Notes under the pieces: generated by a model
Databases searched by the model: none
Seen by the model: the letters and a program-made list of their open reading frames with translations, nothing else
Told to the model about the DNA's origin: nothing
Made by a program: the position numbers and the translations under genes
In this document: in pieces, positions 8,876-17,720 of the stretch
Numbering within the stretch: position 1 is the first letter of the stretch
How the letters are laid out: each line of letters starts with the position of its first letter
Source of the DNA: Agrobacterium rosae
Lineage (GTDB): Bacteria > Pseudomonadota > Alphaproteobacteria > Rhizobiales > Rhizobiaceae
NCBI RefSeq assembly: GCF_002915175.1
Contig: NZ_NXEJ01000008.1
Location: forward strand, 186,001-250,000
Direction: 5' to 3'
DNA: 64,000 nucleotides

Positions 8876-10141
8876 TCAGATCAAAGCATTTTGGAGAGCG
8901 AGCTGCTTCCTAACATCGGACGCCCAAGCGGAGGCCGATTGAGCCCGCAAGGCCGCTGCCGTGCCAGCCGCATGACCGGTCACGAAGGCTGTACCCATCA
9001 CCCGCAGGGAGCCGTAGGCGGAGGCATCTGCGCCCGCAACTCGGCCGGCGAGAAAAAGATTGTCCGCGCCAGCAGCCTCAACGGACCCCATCGGTATATC
9101 GGCAAAACCCTCGCCGCCAAGATGAATGAAGCGCGCCCGTCCAGGCGCTTCGTGAACCTCCATCGGCCAAGCGGCACGACCGATGCCATCGTCGCGACGC
9201 TCCCCGTTTTTTAGCGCCGTACCCGTCAAATCTTCACGCGAGCGTGGCCGACGTGTTTCACGAATACCAATCTGCGGTCCCGTAGCTGCTATGAATGCAC
9301 TTTCAAACCCCGACATCTGTCGCAGCAATTGCAGGTTCCTCCACGCTTCCAGCCGCGCTTGGCGCTCGGCCGCCCCTAAACTGGCACCGCTGAGACCGTC
9401 GGTCTCAAGATCGATCGTCATCCACCAATAATCGTTCGATGTTGGCAGCCGCAGCATCACACCGCCGTCCAGACGGTGGATCGGGGCATCGGAGCTGGCA
9501 TTGTGCTGCGCAATCAGCTGTGCCATTCGCGCCCGGTCAAACGGCACGTCAGCCGCAACCCCGCCAATGCGAACCGGCATCGATGCAGGCTGGACATGAT
9601 CGCCTGCCATGCTGTCGGTCGTCATCTCAAGTCCCGCCAGCGACGCCAATACGGCATCACCACTGGCATCGACAAATGCGTCGGCTGTGATCTCGTAGCT
9701 GCCAGCATGATCGGTCAACGTGATGGCGGAAATACCGTTCGGTTCGGTAGCGACAGCGGTGACACGACTGTGCAGCAGGACATCCAAACCAGAGACATCT
9801 GTCATCCGGTCGAAGGCGAATTTGACCGCCTCCGGGTCTAGCATGACGATCCAGTTCCCACTGCTCGATCTGATCGGGGTGATGTCCTGACTGATCCCAT
9901 CAAGCGTGGCCAGCAGATCCGCACCGATCCCGCCCACTGCAAAAATAGGCTCAGGACCCTTCAGGAAGAACCCGCAATAGGCAAGCACCAGCGAATTGGC
10001 CGCAGCGCCCCCAAGGAAACCGTAGCGCTCTATCAGCGCGACTTTCGCACCCATCCGGACGGAAGCCACCGCCGCACTCATTCCAGCCGCCCCACCTCCG
10101 ACGACCACGACGTCATATCGACCACCCCGCGCGTTAAACAT
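8876..10141 (-). CDS. FAD-dependent oxidoreductase
   Basis: This 421-residue flavoprotein belongs to the FAD-dependent oxidoreductase group of PF12831. The dinucleotide-binding motif VVVVGGGAAGMSAAV lies near residues 11-25, followed by ALIERYGFLGGAAANS. The second FAD contact is at the C-terminus (DNLFLAGRVAGADASAYGS). No signal peptide is evident, so it should be cytoplasmic. Its ATG at 10141 overlaps the end of the shikimate-dehydrogenase-like gene by 8 bases, so the two form an operon and probably act on related intermediates. The substrate is unknown. Confidence 0.88.
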   Translation of the reverse strand: MFNARGGRYDVVVVGGGAAGMSAAVASVRMGAKVALIERYGFLGGAAANSLVLAYCGFFLKGPEPIFAVGGIGADLLATLDGISQDITPIRSSSGNWIVMLDPEAVKFAFDRMTDVSGLDVLLHSRVTAVATEPNGISAITLTDHAGSYEITADAFVDASGDAVLASLAGLEMTTDSMAGDHVQPASMPVRIGGVAADVPFDRARMAQLIAQHNASSDAPIHRLDGGVMLRLPTSNDYWWMTIDLETDGLSGASLGAAERQARLEAWRNLQLLRQMSGFESAFIAATGPQIGIRETRRPRSREDLTGTALKNGERRDDGIGRAAWPMEVHEAPGRARFIHLGGEGFADIPMGSVEAAGADNLFLAGRVAGADASAYGSLRVMGTAFVTGHAAGTAAALRAQSASAWASDVRKQLALQNALI

Positions 10142-10952
10142 CCGATGATCCCTCTTCGATCAGACCCATCGCTTTAGCGAGCGCAAAAAGCTGTGCTTTG
10201 GCCATTTCTTTACCCGTCTGGATTTTCAGGCCACGCCGCCTTGCCAGCATCAGTAACGGCGTAATGTCTGGACTGGTCACGACATCTGCCACCAGCCCGT
10301 GCGAGGGCATCATTGATAGAATGGAGTCCGGCACCGGCAGAGGATCGTCCGGATGCATGCCGGAAGATGAAGCGTTGACGACGAGATCGAAGCCGTGCTG
10401 GGGCATCGCTCCGCCAGAAACCGTGACGGCTGGGAACGCAGTGGCGAAGCGAGCGGCCAGATTGGCGGCACGATCTTCGTGGCGATCGGAAATAGCAAGA
10501 TGCGAAACGCCGGCCGTTGCAAGCGCATAACCAATCGCGCTGCCCGCAGCCCCTGCCCCGACCATCAATATGGTTTTGCCTGCCGGTTCAAAACCATGTG
10601 TTTCGGAAGCCTTGAGAAAACCCTCCCCGTCGGTCATGTCCCCGGAAAGGCGACCATCGGCATGTCGTCTCACCACATTTGCGACGCCGAGGAACTGCGC
10701 CGTGGCGCTGAGTTCATCGACCAAGCCTGCGACTGCCCCCTTGTGCGGAATGGTAACGACGAAGCCGTCAAGATTCTGCCAGCCACGCACAGTTGATACG
10801 AAATCGGCCACACGATCGGGAAGGAGATCAATGGCGATCATGGCCCTATCCGCTCCCTCATCGGCAAAGTAGCGGTTGAAATTATCGGGTGATTTCACCT
10901 GGGATATAGGTGATCCGATGATCGCCACCAGACGTGTTTCGCTACCAATCAC
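10134..10952 (-). CDS. Shikimate/quinate dehydrogenase-like protein (AroE family)
   Basis: This 272-residue protein has the AroE fold: an N-terminal substrate domain with GSPISQVKSP and the VTIPHKGAV segment, whose lysine is the usual catalytic Lys, and a C-terminal NAD(P)-binding domain with GAGAAGSAIGYAL and VNASSSGM. It starts at GTG 10952. Its pairing with an FAD oxidoreductase, and its place beside LysR regulators and transporters, suggest a catabolic paralogue acting on quinate, shikimate or a related cyclic hydroxy acid, rather than the biosynthetic aroE. That role is inference. Confidence 0.85.
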   Translation of the reverse strand: MIGSETRLVAIIGSPISQVKSPDNFNRYFADEGADRAMIAIDLLPDRVADFVSTVRGWQNLDGFVVTIPHKGAVAGLVDELSATAQFLGVANVVRRHADGRLSGDMTDGEGFLKASETHGFEPAGKTILMVGAGAAGSAIGYALATAGVSHLAISDRHEDRAANLAARFATAFPAVTVSGGAMPQHGFDLVVNASSSGMHPDDPLPVPDSILSMMPSHGLVADVVTSPDITPLLMLARRRGLKIQTGKEMAKAQLFALAKAMGLIEEGSSDV

Positions 10953-11063
10953 GACGCTCGCTCCCTGTTTCGCAACGACGATAGGAAGCGCCGGCTATTG
11001 ACGCCAATACAAATTTAGGCTGATGACATAACTTCAATTTATAGGATGGAGGCGCTCGCACGG

Positions 11064-11996
11064 ATGAATAATCCCAAGCTCAAAGAGCGGCAGATAGAGA
11101 TTTTTCGCACGATCATGGCCACGAATTCGCTGACGGCGGCGGCCCGTCACCTTGGCGTGTCGCAGCCAAGCCTGTCTACCGCCATCAAACGGCTGGAAGA
11201 TCAGCTTGGAATTGCATTGTTTGCACGCATTTCCGGCAGGCTTGTGCCGACGCAGGAAGCAGAGCTTATTCTTGCCGAAGTCGAGCGCGTCCATCAACAA
11301 TCCGAGATGTTGTCAGAGGCCATCTATTCGATTGCCCGTGGGGATACCTCGACTTTTCGCTTCGGGTCGACGCCGAGCCTTGGCATGCGGCTGATCCCGA
11401 AAGCGCTGAAACGTCTGCAACAGGAGGGAGCGGCTGGCACCTATTATAGCGACTCTCTATCGCAGCGGGACGTCCGCGATTACCTGCTGTTCGGTCAGGG
11501 TGCCTGCGTCGCGACGATAGCGGAAGTCAACGATCCCGTTATCGAAACGGCACGAATAGCCAGTGCTGGCCTCGTCTGCGTGGTACCAAATGACCATGCT
11601 CTGGCTGGCCGCAAATCGGTAACGCCGCTGGCACTTGCGAACGAATCGCTCATCTCTTTCGGCACTACCACGACGCATGGTCTTCTGATCGATGAAACCT
11701 ATCGACGCTGGGGCGTGTCCCGGACAACGGCGGTCTATGTACACTTTGTCGAGGCTGCCCTGTCTTTCGTGACCGAGCGCATCGGCATCACAATTCTCGA
11801 CGCCTTCTCGGCGATAGATTGCGAAGCAAATGGGCTCGTGGCAATACCTGTCGAAAACAGTGTCACTGTTTCCGCTTACGTCCATATCTGCCATCTTCGT
11901 CCGCGACAAAGGGGCGTCGACAGCCTGATCAACGCATTGCGGGACATCGCTGCAGTGACGATCAACACGCAAGCAGGACCGAAAATCGATGCATAG
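11064..11996 (+). CDS. LysR-family transcriptional regulator
   Basis: This LysR-type regulator has about 310 residues. The winged helix-turn-helix is at the N-terminus (TAAARHLGVSQPSLSTAIKR, approx. residues 25-44) and is followed by a periplasmic-binding-like effector domain. I prefer the ATG at 11064 (MNNPKLKERQIEIF) because a GGAGG lies 12 bases upstream; an ATG at 11046 would add six residues. It is divergent from the shikimate-dehydrogenase-like operon and also overlaps the next gene by 8 bases. It may therefore control both sides. It resembles the second LysR of the cassette, sharing the IARGdT/e-a/sxFRvGST region after the DNA-binding domain. Confidence 0.9.
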   Translation: MNNPKLKERQIEIFRTIMATNSLTAAARHLGVSQPSLSTAIKRLEDQLGIALFARISGRLVPTQEAELILAEVERVHQQSEMLSEAIYSIARGDTSTFRFGSTPSLGMRLIPKALKRLQQEGAAGTYYSDSLSQRDVRDYLLFGQGACVATIAEVNDPVIETARIASAGLVCVVPNDHALAGRKSVTPLALANESLISFGTTTTHGLLIDETYRRWGVSRTTAVYVHFVEAALSFVTERIGITILDAFSAIDCEANGLVAIPVENSVTVSAYVHICHLRPRQRGVDSLINALRDIAAVTINTQAGPKIDA

Positions 11997-12897
11997 ACGC
12001 GCAAACGACCTATTCCCCGGTTTCAAAGAGACACGTATCGAGACTCCAGACGTTGATTTTGCTGTCCTGACTGCTGGAACTGGCCCCGCAATCCTCTTGC
12101 TACACGGCTATCCCGAGACCCGCACAGCGTGGCATCGGATCGCGCCCGCGCTGGCTGACGCGTATACCGTGGTCATTCCAGACCTGCCGGGCTATGGCGA
12201 CAGCCGCACGACTGGCAACGCGCAAGGCATGGGCTCCAAACGCCACATGGCAAAAAACCTGCATGAGATGATGTTCGCGCTGGGACATCGCCGCTTCGTC
12301 GTCATCGGTCACGATCGCGGTGGCCGGGTTGCCTATCGGATGGCGTTGGACTTCACCAATGCCGTCACGGCACTCGTTTCTGTCACCGTCGTTCCGACGC
12401 CGGAAATGTGGGAAGGTGCCAGCAAGGCTTTCGGCATGGGTGCCTGGCACTGGTTCATGATGGCCCAACCGGCACCGCTGCCGGAAACGCTGATGGCGGC
12501 AGATCCGCGTTTCCTCATCGACCTGACGCTTGGGAAAATGGCAGAGAATATTGAATTGATCGATCCGCTGGCGCTGGAAGACTACAGGCTCGCCTTCGAC
12601 AATCCCGACGTTCGCCACGCCATGTGCGAGGACTACCGTGCTGGTGCAACGGTTGACGAAGCTGACGATCTTGCCGACCGCACTTCGGGCCGGAAAATCC
12701 AGGTGCCGGTTCTGGTGTTGTGGGAAAAAGACCGGCTCTATGGCGGAGGCCGCAAGCCACTCGACATATGGGCTGATTGGGCAACCGAGATCGAAGGAAA
12801 GGGCATTGGTGGCGGCCATCTGCTGCCCGAGACCGCGGCTGTCGAAGTGCTCGAAGAACTGCGGCCATTTCTTAGGAAGACCGCTAATGCCCCATGA
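11989..12897 (+). CDS. Alpha/beta hydrolase resembling fluoroacetate dehalogenase / epoxide hydrolase
   Basis: This 302-residue alpha/beta hydrolase carries the oxyanion-hole motif HGYPETR, the nucleophile elbow GHDRGGR (Asp nucleophile) and a late GGHLLPE with the catalytic His. The HDRGGR arginines, the HW pair in AWHWFMMAQPAP and the tyrosine in EDYRAGATVD match residues used by fluoroacetate dehalogenases for carboxylate and halide binding. This makes a haloacetate dehalogenase-type activity plausible, but epoxide hydrolases share most of these features. The ATG overlaps the LysR stop by 8 bases, and the gene's end overlaps the second LysR by 11 bases, so the three are translationally coupled. 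Confidence 0.85.
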   Translation: MHRRANDLFPGFKETRIETPDVDFAVLTAGTGPAILLLHGYPETRTAWHRIAPALADAYTVVIPDLPGYGDSRTTGNAQGMGSKRHMAKNLHEMMFALGHRRFVVIGHDRGGRVAYRMALDFTNAVTALVSVTVVPTPEMWEGASKAFGMGAWHWFMMAQPAPLPETLMAADPRFLIDLTLGKMAENIELIDPLALEDYRLAFDNPDVRHAMCEDYRAGATVDEADDLADRTSGRKIQVPVLVLWEKDRLYGGGRKPLDIWADWATEIEGKGIGGGHLLPETAAVEVLEELRPFLRKTANAP

Positions 12898-13867
12898 TGA
12901 AGATGATAAAGAGCTGGTCTCCCAAGGCTCTGGCGATGGGTTGCTGAGCCTGCGGCAAATGGAAGTTTTCTACGCGGTAATGCAGGCGCGCTCCATCACG
13001 GGTGCGTCCAAGGTTCTCAACGTTTCCCAGCCAGCGCTCAGCCGCACGATCCGTCGCATCGAGGACCTGCTTGGTATTCCGCTCTTCACGCGCGACCGCA
13101 ACGGTCTTGTACCGACCTCTGAAGCACTGGAGATATATGCCGAGATCGATCCGCTGATCCGGCAATTGACCGGTGTCGGAACGCAGATCGGCCGCATAGC
13201 CCGTGGCGAAACGGCGGTATTCCGGGTCGGCTCGACAGCAAGCGTGGCGCGTGCTCTCGTACCGCAGGCTTTGCGCACCTTATCCGTCGAAGTGCCAGGG
13301 ATCGAGTTGTTCTTCGACGTGTTGCCAGTCGACCAAATCGAGGAATATCTGATTACCGGACGTGGTGAAGCGGTGGTGACGATTGCCTCGCCCGACCATC
13401 CGTTGATTGCCGTCGAACATGTCGGGCGGGTCGATCTGGTGGCCGTTATTCACAAGAGCCACGACCTTGCCAGTAAATCCATCATTCGTGCGGCTAATCT
13501 CGCTGATATGGATTTCATTGCCTTTGCCGCAGGTGGCGCTCACCAAACCGTCGTTGATCACTTTCTCAGCCGGGAAAAATTGAAGGTCAACACGCGGGCT
13601 GTCGCACGGTTTTCTGATACCGCATTGGCGCTGGCGAACGAGGCGATGGGCATCGTGCTTGTTGACTACGTCACGACGCTCGGCCCAGTCGGCAGCAACC
13701 TCGTTGTTCGGCCCATCGAGAACGCGCCGCAATTCTCGATATCTGTTCTGTGGAACCGTCGCCGCTCGCATTCCGCCAATTTGCGCAAACTCGTTGAGAT
13801 TCTTACGCGACGATTGGCCGATCTGCCACCACTCGACCGATTGCAAAACTCCATCGACATGCCTTAA
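12887..13867 (+). CDS. LysR-family transcriptional regulator (second copy in cassette)
   Basis: This is a LysR-type regulator of 326 residues with an N-terminal helix-turn-helix (SITGASKVLNVSQPALSRTI) and a substrate-binding-like C-terminal domain. A longer frame opens at 12638 inside the hydrolase gene. I chose the ATG at 12887 (MPHDEDDKELVSQG) because it has an AGGAAGA ribosome-binding site and gives a standard length. It is probably a paralogue of the LysR at 11.1 kb. It precedes the SsuABC-like transporter genes by about 100 bases on the same strand and is a candidate regulator for them. Confidence 0.9.
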   Translation: MPHDEDDKELVSQGSGDGLLSLRQMEVFYAVMQARSITGASKVLNVSQPALSRTIRRIEDLLGIPLFTRDRNGLVPTSEALEIYAEIDPLIRQLTGVGTQIGRIARGETAVFRVGSTASVARALVPQALRTLSVEVPGIELFFDVLPVDQIEEYLITGRGEAVVTIASPDHPLIAVEHVGRVDLVAVIHKSHDLASKSIIRAANLADMDFIAFAAGGAHQTVVDHFLSREKLKVNTRAVARFSDTALALANEAMGIVLVDYVTTLGPVGSNLVVRPIENAPQFSISVLWNRRRSHSANLRKLVEILTRRLADLPPLDRLQNSIDMP

Positions 13868-13969
13868 AGGCATGGGAGACATAATCATTGTTCGTTGTCT
13901 TCCTTTTCAGTCGGTGGCAATGAAAGCATAAGACGCGTCAGACACGTCATCCTTGGGAGGAGAATTGGA

Positions 13970-14992
13970 ATGAATGTATTTTTGAACCGCCGTCAGGCGC
14001 TTATCGGCATGGGCGCACTCGGCAGCGCAGCAGCCTTCGGCTTGCCCGCACGGGCCGCCACACGTAATCTCGCGGTCCTTCATCTTGCCAGCCATGCTCC
14101 AAGCTTCATCGCTTTTGAGCGCGGCTACTACAAGGAGGCCGGACTTGATATCGAGCTGAAATTCTTCGAGGCCGCTCAGCCGATGGCCGTAGCGATCGCT
14201 TCCGGGGATGCGGATTTCGGCGTGACCTCCATGAGCGGTGGTCTCATCAGCCTCGCCCAAAAAGATGCCATCAAAGTTATCGGCGGCGCACTGACCGAGG
14301 AGAAGGGCGTCACGGGCGCAATCATCCTCGCATCGAACAAGGCCTATGACGCTGGCCTCACAGACCCCTCCAAGCTCTCCGGCAAAAGCTTCGGCATCAC
14401 CACGGCAGGCTCCTCCTTCCATTTCATGGCCCACAAGATTGCCGTCGCCAACAACATCAAGCTGTCCGACATGCAGTTGCGTCCGCTGCAAAAGCTGGGT
14501 GCCATCGTTGGTGCACTGACGACAGGTCAGATCGATGCCTGGGCGATCCAGCCGAATGTGGCCAAGAAAATGATCCGCGAGGGCGCTGCCAAACAGATCG
14601 GTCTGGTCTCCGACTACGCACCGGATTATCAGGTCACGACAGCCTTTACCTCAACCAAGAATGCAGCCAGTGAACGCGAGATGACAACAGCATTCGTCAA
14701 AGCCTATTCGCGGGCAATTGCGGATTACAATGCTGCGTTCGTGGACAACAAGGCTGACGACGCCGAGCGCGATGCTCTGGCGAAAATCGTCCATAAGTAC
14801 GTCGAAAGCGACAGTCCGTTCGAAGACGCCAAGCAGAACCTGGTCGATGGTGCGATGCGCATCAATACCGATCTGGCGCTGTCGCTTGGCAGCTGCGTTG
14901 AACAGCTAGACTGGTTCAAGGCCGAAGGCATGGTCAAGGACGCAATTACCCACGAACAGCTCTTCGACACGTCCTACGTCAAGACGATTTGA
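13970..14992 (+). CDS. ABC transporter substrate-binding protein (SsuA/NMT1-like)
   Basis: This periplasmic binding protein of the nitrate/sulfonate/taurine and thiamine-precursor group has 340 residues. The start at ATG 13970 (MNVFLNRRQALIGMGALGS) is preceded by GGGAGGAG. The leader has a twin-arginine-like NRRQALIG and an ARAA cleavage region, suggesting export. Characteristic segments are GYYKEAGLDIELKFF, AIASGDADFGVTSMSGGL and GQIDAWAIQPNVAKKM. It is the first gene of a binding protein / ATPase / permease set. The neighbouring dehydrogenases suggest an organic acid, aromatic or sulfonated substrate, but the sequence does not settle it. Confidence 0.9.
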   Translation: MNVFLNRRQALIGMGALGSAAAFGLPARAATRNLAVLHLASHAPSFIAFERGYYKEAGLDIELKFFEAAQPMAVAIASGDADFGVTSMSGGLISLAQKDAIKVIGGALTEEKGVTGAIILASNKAYDAGLTDPSKLSGKSFGITTAGSSFHFMAHKIAVANNIKLSDMQLRPLQKLGAIVGALTTGQIDAWAIQPNVAKKMIREGAAKQIGLVSDYAPDYQVTTAFTSTKNAASEREMTTAFVKAYSRAIADYNAAFVDNKADDAERDALAKIVHKYVESDSPFEDAKQNLVDGAMRINTDLALSLGSCVEQLDWFKAEGMVKDAITHEQLFDTSYVKTI

Positions 14993-15008
14993 TCAGCCTG
15001 CTATTTTC

Positions 15009-15030
15009 GCGAAGGCCTCACGGCCTTCGC
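15009..15030 (+). promoter_or_regulatory. Intercistronic stem-loop after the SsuA-like gene
   Basis: Perfect 9-bp stem (GCGAAGGCC / GGCCTTCGC) with a 4-base loop, 16 bases after the binding-protein stop and 11 bases before the ATPase ATG. There is no T-run, so mRNA stabilisation or partial attenuation is likelier than full termination. Confidence 0.55.
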
Positions 15031-15041
15031 ATGGAGGACCC

Positions 15042-15809
15042 ATGGACCTGAAGCTGAAGAACATCAGCCATTCCTACGGAGCCGTAGAGGTTCTGAAAGA
15101 TATATCGCTCGACATCCCGCAGGGGCAGATCATCTGTCTGATCGGACCGTCCGGTTGCGGCAAATCAACCTTGCTCCGCTTTCTCGGCGGCCTGGAGCGC
15201 CCAAGTTCAGGCGAGGTTTTGCAGATCGGAAACCCGCCGCCGGGCTCCCTCAATCCCCTTACCTATGTCTTTCAGCATTTTGCACTTCTGCCGTGGCGTA
15301 CGGTTGAAGGCAACATCCGGCTTGTGCTTGAAGACCATGGCATCAGTCGGCGAGAGATGGACGAGATCGTCACGGATGTTCTCGACCGAACCCGCCTGTC
15401 GGACTTCCGAAAGGCCCTTCCGAAACAGCTTTCGGGTGGCATGCGCCAACGCGTCGCAATCAGTCGAGCGCTCGCAGTTCGTCCCGCCGTGATGCTGATG
15501 GACGAGCCGCTTTCGGCACTCGACAGCCAGACACGCGAGCTTTTAATGGATGACCTGATTTCGCTGTGGACAAGGCAGCCGTTTACATCCGTCTATGTCA
15601 CTCACAACCTCAACGAAGCGGTCCGGCTGGGCCACCGTGTCGTGGTGCTGTCCCGCCGCCCGGGCCAGATCCGGGAAATCGTCGATATCGACATCCCTCT
15701 ATCCGACCGTCATCTCGGTGATCCCGTGCTGGAAGAAAAACAGAAACAGCTTTGGGACCTGATGCGCGATGAGGCCATGGCCGCCGACAAGGAGTTGGTC
15801 AATGTCTGA
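15042..15809 (+). CDS. ABC transporter ATP-binding protein (SsuB/TauB-like)
   Basis: This 255-residue ATPase has Walker A GPSGCGKSTLLR near residue 38, the Q-loop in FQHFALLPWRTVEGN, signature LSGGMRQR, Walker B VMLMDEPLSALD and switch His in VTHNLNEA. The HFALLPW pattern is typical of the nitrate/sulfonate/taurine ATPase group. It has a GGAGG ribosome-binding site and its stop overlaps the permease start by 8 bases. Confidence 0.93.
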   Translation: MDLKLKNISHSYGAVEVLKDISLDIPQGQIICLIGPSGCGKSTLLRFLGGLERPSSGEVLQIGNPPPGSLNPLTYVFQHFALLPWRTVEGNIRLVLEDHGISRREMDEIVTDVLDRTRLSDFRKALPKQLSGGMRQRVAISRALAVRPAVMLMDEPLSALDSQTRELLMDDLISLWTRQPFTSVYVTHNLNEAVRLGHRVVVLSRRPGQIREIVDIDIPLSDRHLGDPVLEEKQKQLWDLMRDEAMAADKELVNV

Positions 15810-16659
15810 CGTAACCATGCATGCCAATGCTGCCGAAACGGCCAGCAACAAAAGCACTGACAGCAAGACCGTGCCGGTGCGTCCGGTGACCTTTCGCGGC
15901 GGTGGCTTTGCACCTATCCCGGTGCGCGGCATGGGCATCGCCGTCTTTATCATTTTGATCGCACTTGCCGAAATTGGCACACGTGGCGGCTTCATTTCCA
16001 ACCTCACTTTGCCACGGCCTTCCGCCGTGCTCGATACTTTCGTACAACTCTGGCAGACCGGTCTTTTGTGGAAACACCTGCTGCCCTCGTTACAGCGTTT
16101 GTTCGTCGGCGCTTTCTTGGGCATTGCGGTCGGCATATCGGTGGGTGTGATGATCGGCCTGTTCAGCTACGTTCGCGCAGGCCTGGTGCCATTGGTCGCG
16201 GCGCTGTTTCCAATCCCGAAGATCGCGCTTCTGCCACTCTTCGTTATTTGGTTCGGCATCGATGAAACATCGAAATACGCGTTGATCGCCTTCGGAACCT
16301 TCACGCCGACGGTGGTGGCAACCTATGGCGCAGTCGACAATGTTGATCGCACGCTCATCAGAATGGGCCAGAGTTTCGGGCTGAGCTGGTGGTCGATCAT
16401 CCGCAAGATCGTCCTGCCCGGTGCTTTCCCGGCCATCCTTTCCGGTCTGCGCGTATCGATTTCGATCGCCATCATCCTTCTGGTTGCGGCGGAAATGCTG
16501 GGGGCACAATATGGTGTGGGTTCTTACATCCTTGAGGCAGGCTCGCTCTACGATCTCGAAAAGCTTTTCGCTGGGGTCGCGATCCTCTCAGTCATGGGTC
16601 TGATTGTGAATTTTGCGATCGGACAGGTCGAGAAGCGCTTCCTGAGCTGGCGCGGCTGA
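15802..16659 (+). CDS. ABC transporter permease (SsuC/TauC-like)
   Basis: This is a 285-residue integral-membrane subunit with about six hydrophobic helices. The EAA-like loop is visible near SWWSIIRKIVLPGAFPAILSG (central part IRKIVLPGAFPAI), as is the PIPKIALLPLFVIWFG segment common to this permease family. I chose the ATG at 15802 (MSDVTMHANAAETA), which overlaps the ATPase stop; a longer frame from 15769 lies wholly inside the ATPase gene. The first 40 residues are a polar cytoplasmic extension. Confidence 0.92.
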   Translation: MSDVTMHANAAETASNKSTDSKTVPVRPVTFRGGGFAPIPVRGMGIAVFIILIALAEIGTRGGFISNLTLPRPSAVLDTFVQLWQTGLLWKHLLPSLQRLFVGAFLGIAVGISVGVMIGLFSYVRAGLVPLVAALFPIPKIALLPLFVIWFGIDETSKYALIAFGTFTPTVVATYGAVDNVDRTLIRMGQSFGLSWWSIIRKIVLPGAFPAILSGLRVSISIAIILLVAAEMLGAQYGVGSYILEAGSLYDLEKLFAGVAILSVMGLIVNFAIGQVEKRFLSWRG

Positions 16660-16688
16660 CAGCAGAACTTAAGAACGGAGATTTCCAT

Positions 16689-17720
16689 ATGCTGGCATTG
16701 CAAAAGGTCCGGCCCGGCAGCGGCGTGCAGTTCAACACGATTGCGCAGCCCGACAACGTAGCCGCTGGCGAGGTATTGATCCGTGTGCATTCCGCTGGCA
16801 TTTGCGGTACCGACCTGCATATCGCGCAGTGGACGCCGGGCTACGAGTCGATGGAAAGCGTCATGCCCATCACACTCGGCCATGAGTTTTCCGGCATGAT
16901 AGAACAAGCTGGCACCGACGTTCCTGCTGACGCAATCGGAACCCCTGTGACCGCCAGGCCCTCCACCACATGCGGAAGCTGCAACGCTTGTCTGGCGGGA
17001 GACGAAGACAATTGCACGCGACGCAAAGGGGTCGGCATTGGCCGAAGCGGTGCCTTCACCTCCTATGTCTGCGTTCCCTACAAGAACTGTCACGCCCTAC
17101 CCGACAGTCTCGACATGGATGTCGCTGCTTTGACCGAACCGATGACGGTCTGCGCAGAGGCTGTCGCGACAGCCGAGATTCAGGCAGGCCAGAACATTCT
17201 GGTCATCGGCCCGGGCTTTATAGGCCAAGGTATCGCAATTCTGGCGCGCTCCAGAGGTGCAAATGTCGTTGTCATGGGACGCGATGATGGGCCGCGCCTC
17301 AAGCGCCTTGCCGCTGTTGGCTTCGACCATCTGATCGATACTGCCGTCGTCGATATGAAAACTGCGCTCTCCAAATTCGAGCCTTTCGATGCAATCATCG
17401 AAGCGGCGGGCGTGCCAACGCTGGTTGCGGCTACGCTGCCATTTCTGAAGAAGCGCGGTATTTTCACCATCGTCGGCATCCACCCCAAACCCGCAGAGAT
17501 CGATCTGACCTCACTGGTCCGCATGCACCAGCAGATACGCGGATCTTATCGAGCGCCGGCTACCGAATGGGACGCAGTGATCGCCTTTCTCGATGGTCAT
17601 CAGGATTTGATGCGACACCTGATTTCGCACACCCTGCCGTTGACGGACGCTCTCGCCGGCTTTGATGCTGCGCATGACCATGTCGCCTCTAAAGTCATCT
17701 TACGCATGGGAGATGTCTGA
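16689..17720 (+). CDS. Zinc-binding alcohol dehydrogenase (MDR superfamily)
   Basis: This 343-residue medium-chain dehydrogenase shows the catalytic zinc site (AGICGTDLH near residue 36, GHEFSG near residue 64) and the structural zinc lobe with four cysteines (CGSCNACLAGDEDNC). The Rossmann motif is VIGPGFIGQG. It resembles threonine, sorbitol and other polyol dehydrogenases. It follows the importer genes by 29 bases with a GGAG site and overlaps the next gene (TGATG), so it should oxidise the imported compound or a product of it. Confidence 0.9.
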   Translation: MLALQKVRPGSGVQFNTIAQPDNVAAGEVLIRVHSAGICGTDLHIAQWTPGYESMESVMPITLGHEFSGMIEQAGTDVPADAIGTPVTARPSTTCGSCNACLAGDEDNCTRRKGVGIGRSGAFTSYVCVPYKNCHALPDSLDMDVAALTEPMTVCAEAVATAEIQAGQNILVIGPGFIGQGIAILARSRGANVVVMGRDDGPRLKRLAAVGFDHLIDTAVVDMKTALSKFEPFDAIIEAAGVPTLVAATLPFLKKRGIFTIVGIHPKPAEIDLTSLVRMHQQIRGSYRAPATEWDAVIAFLDGHQDLMRHLISHTLPLTDALAGFDAAHDHVASKVILRMGDV

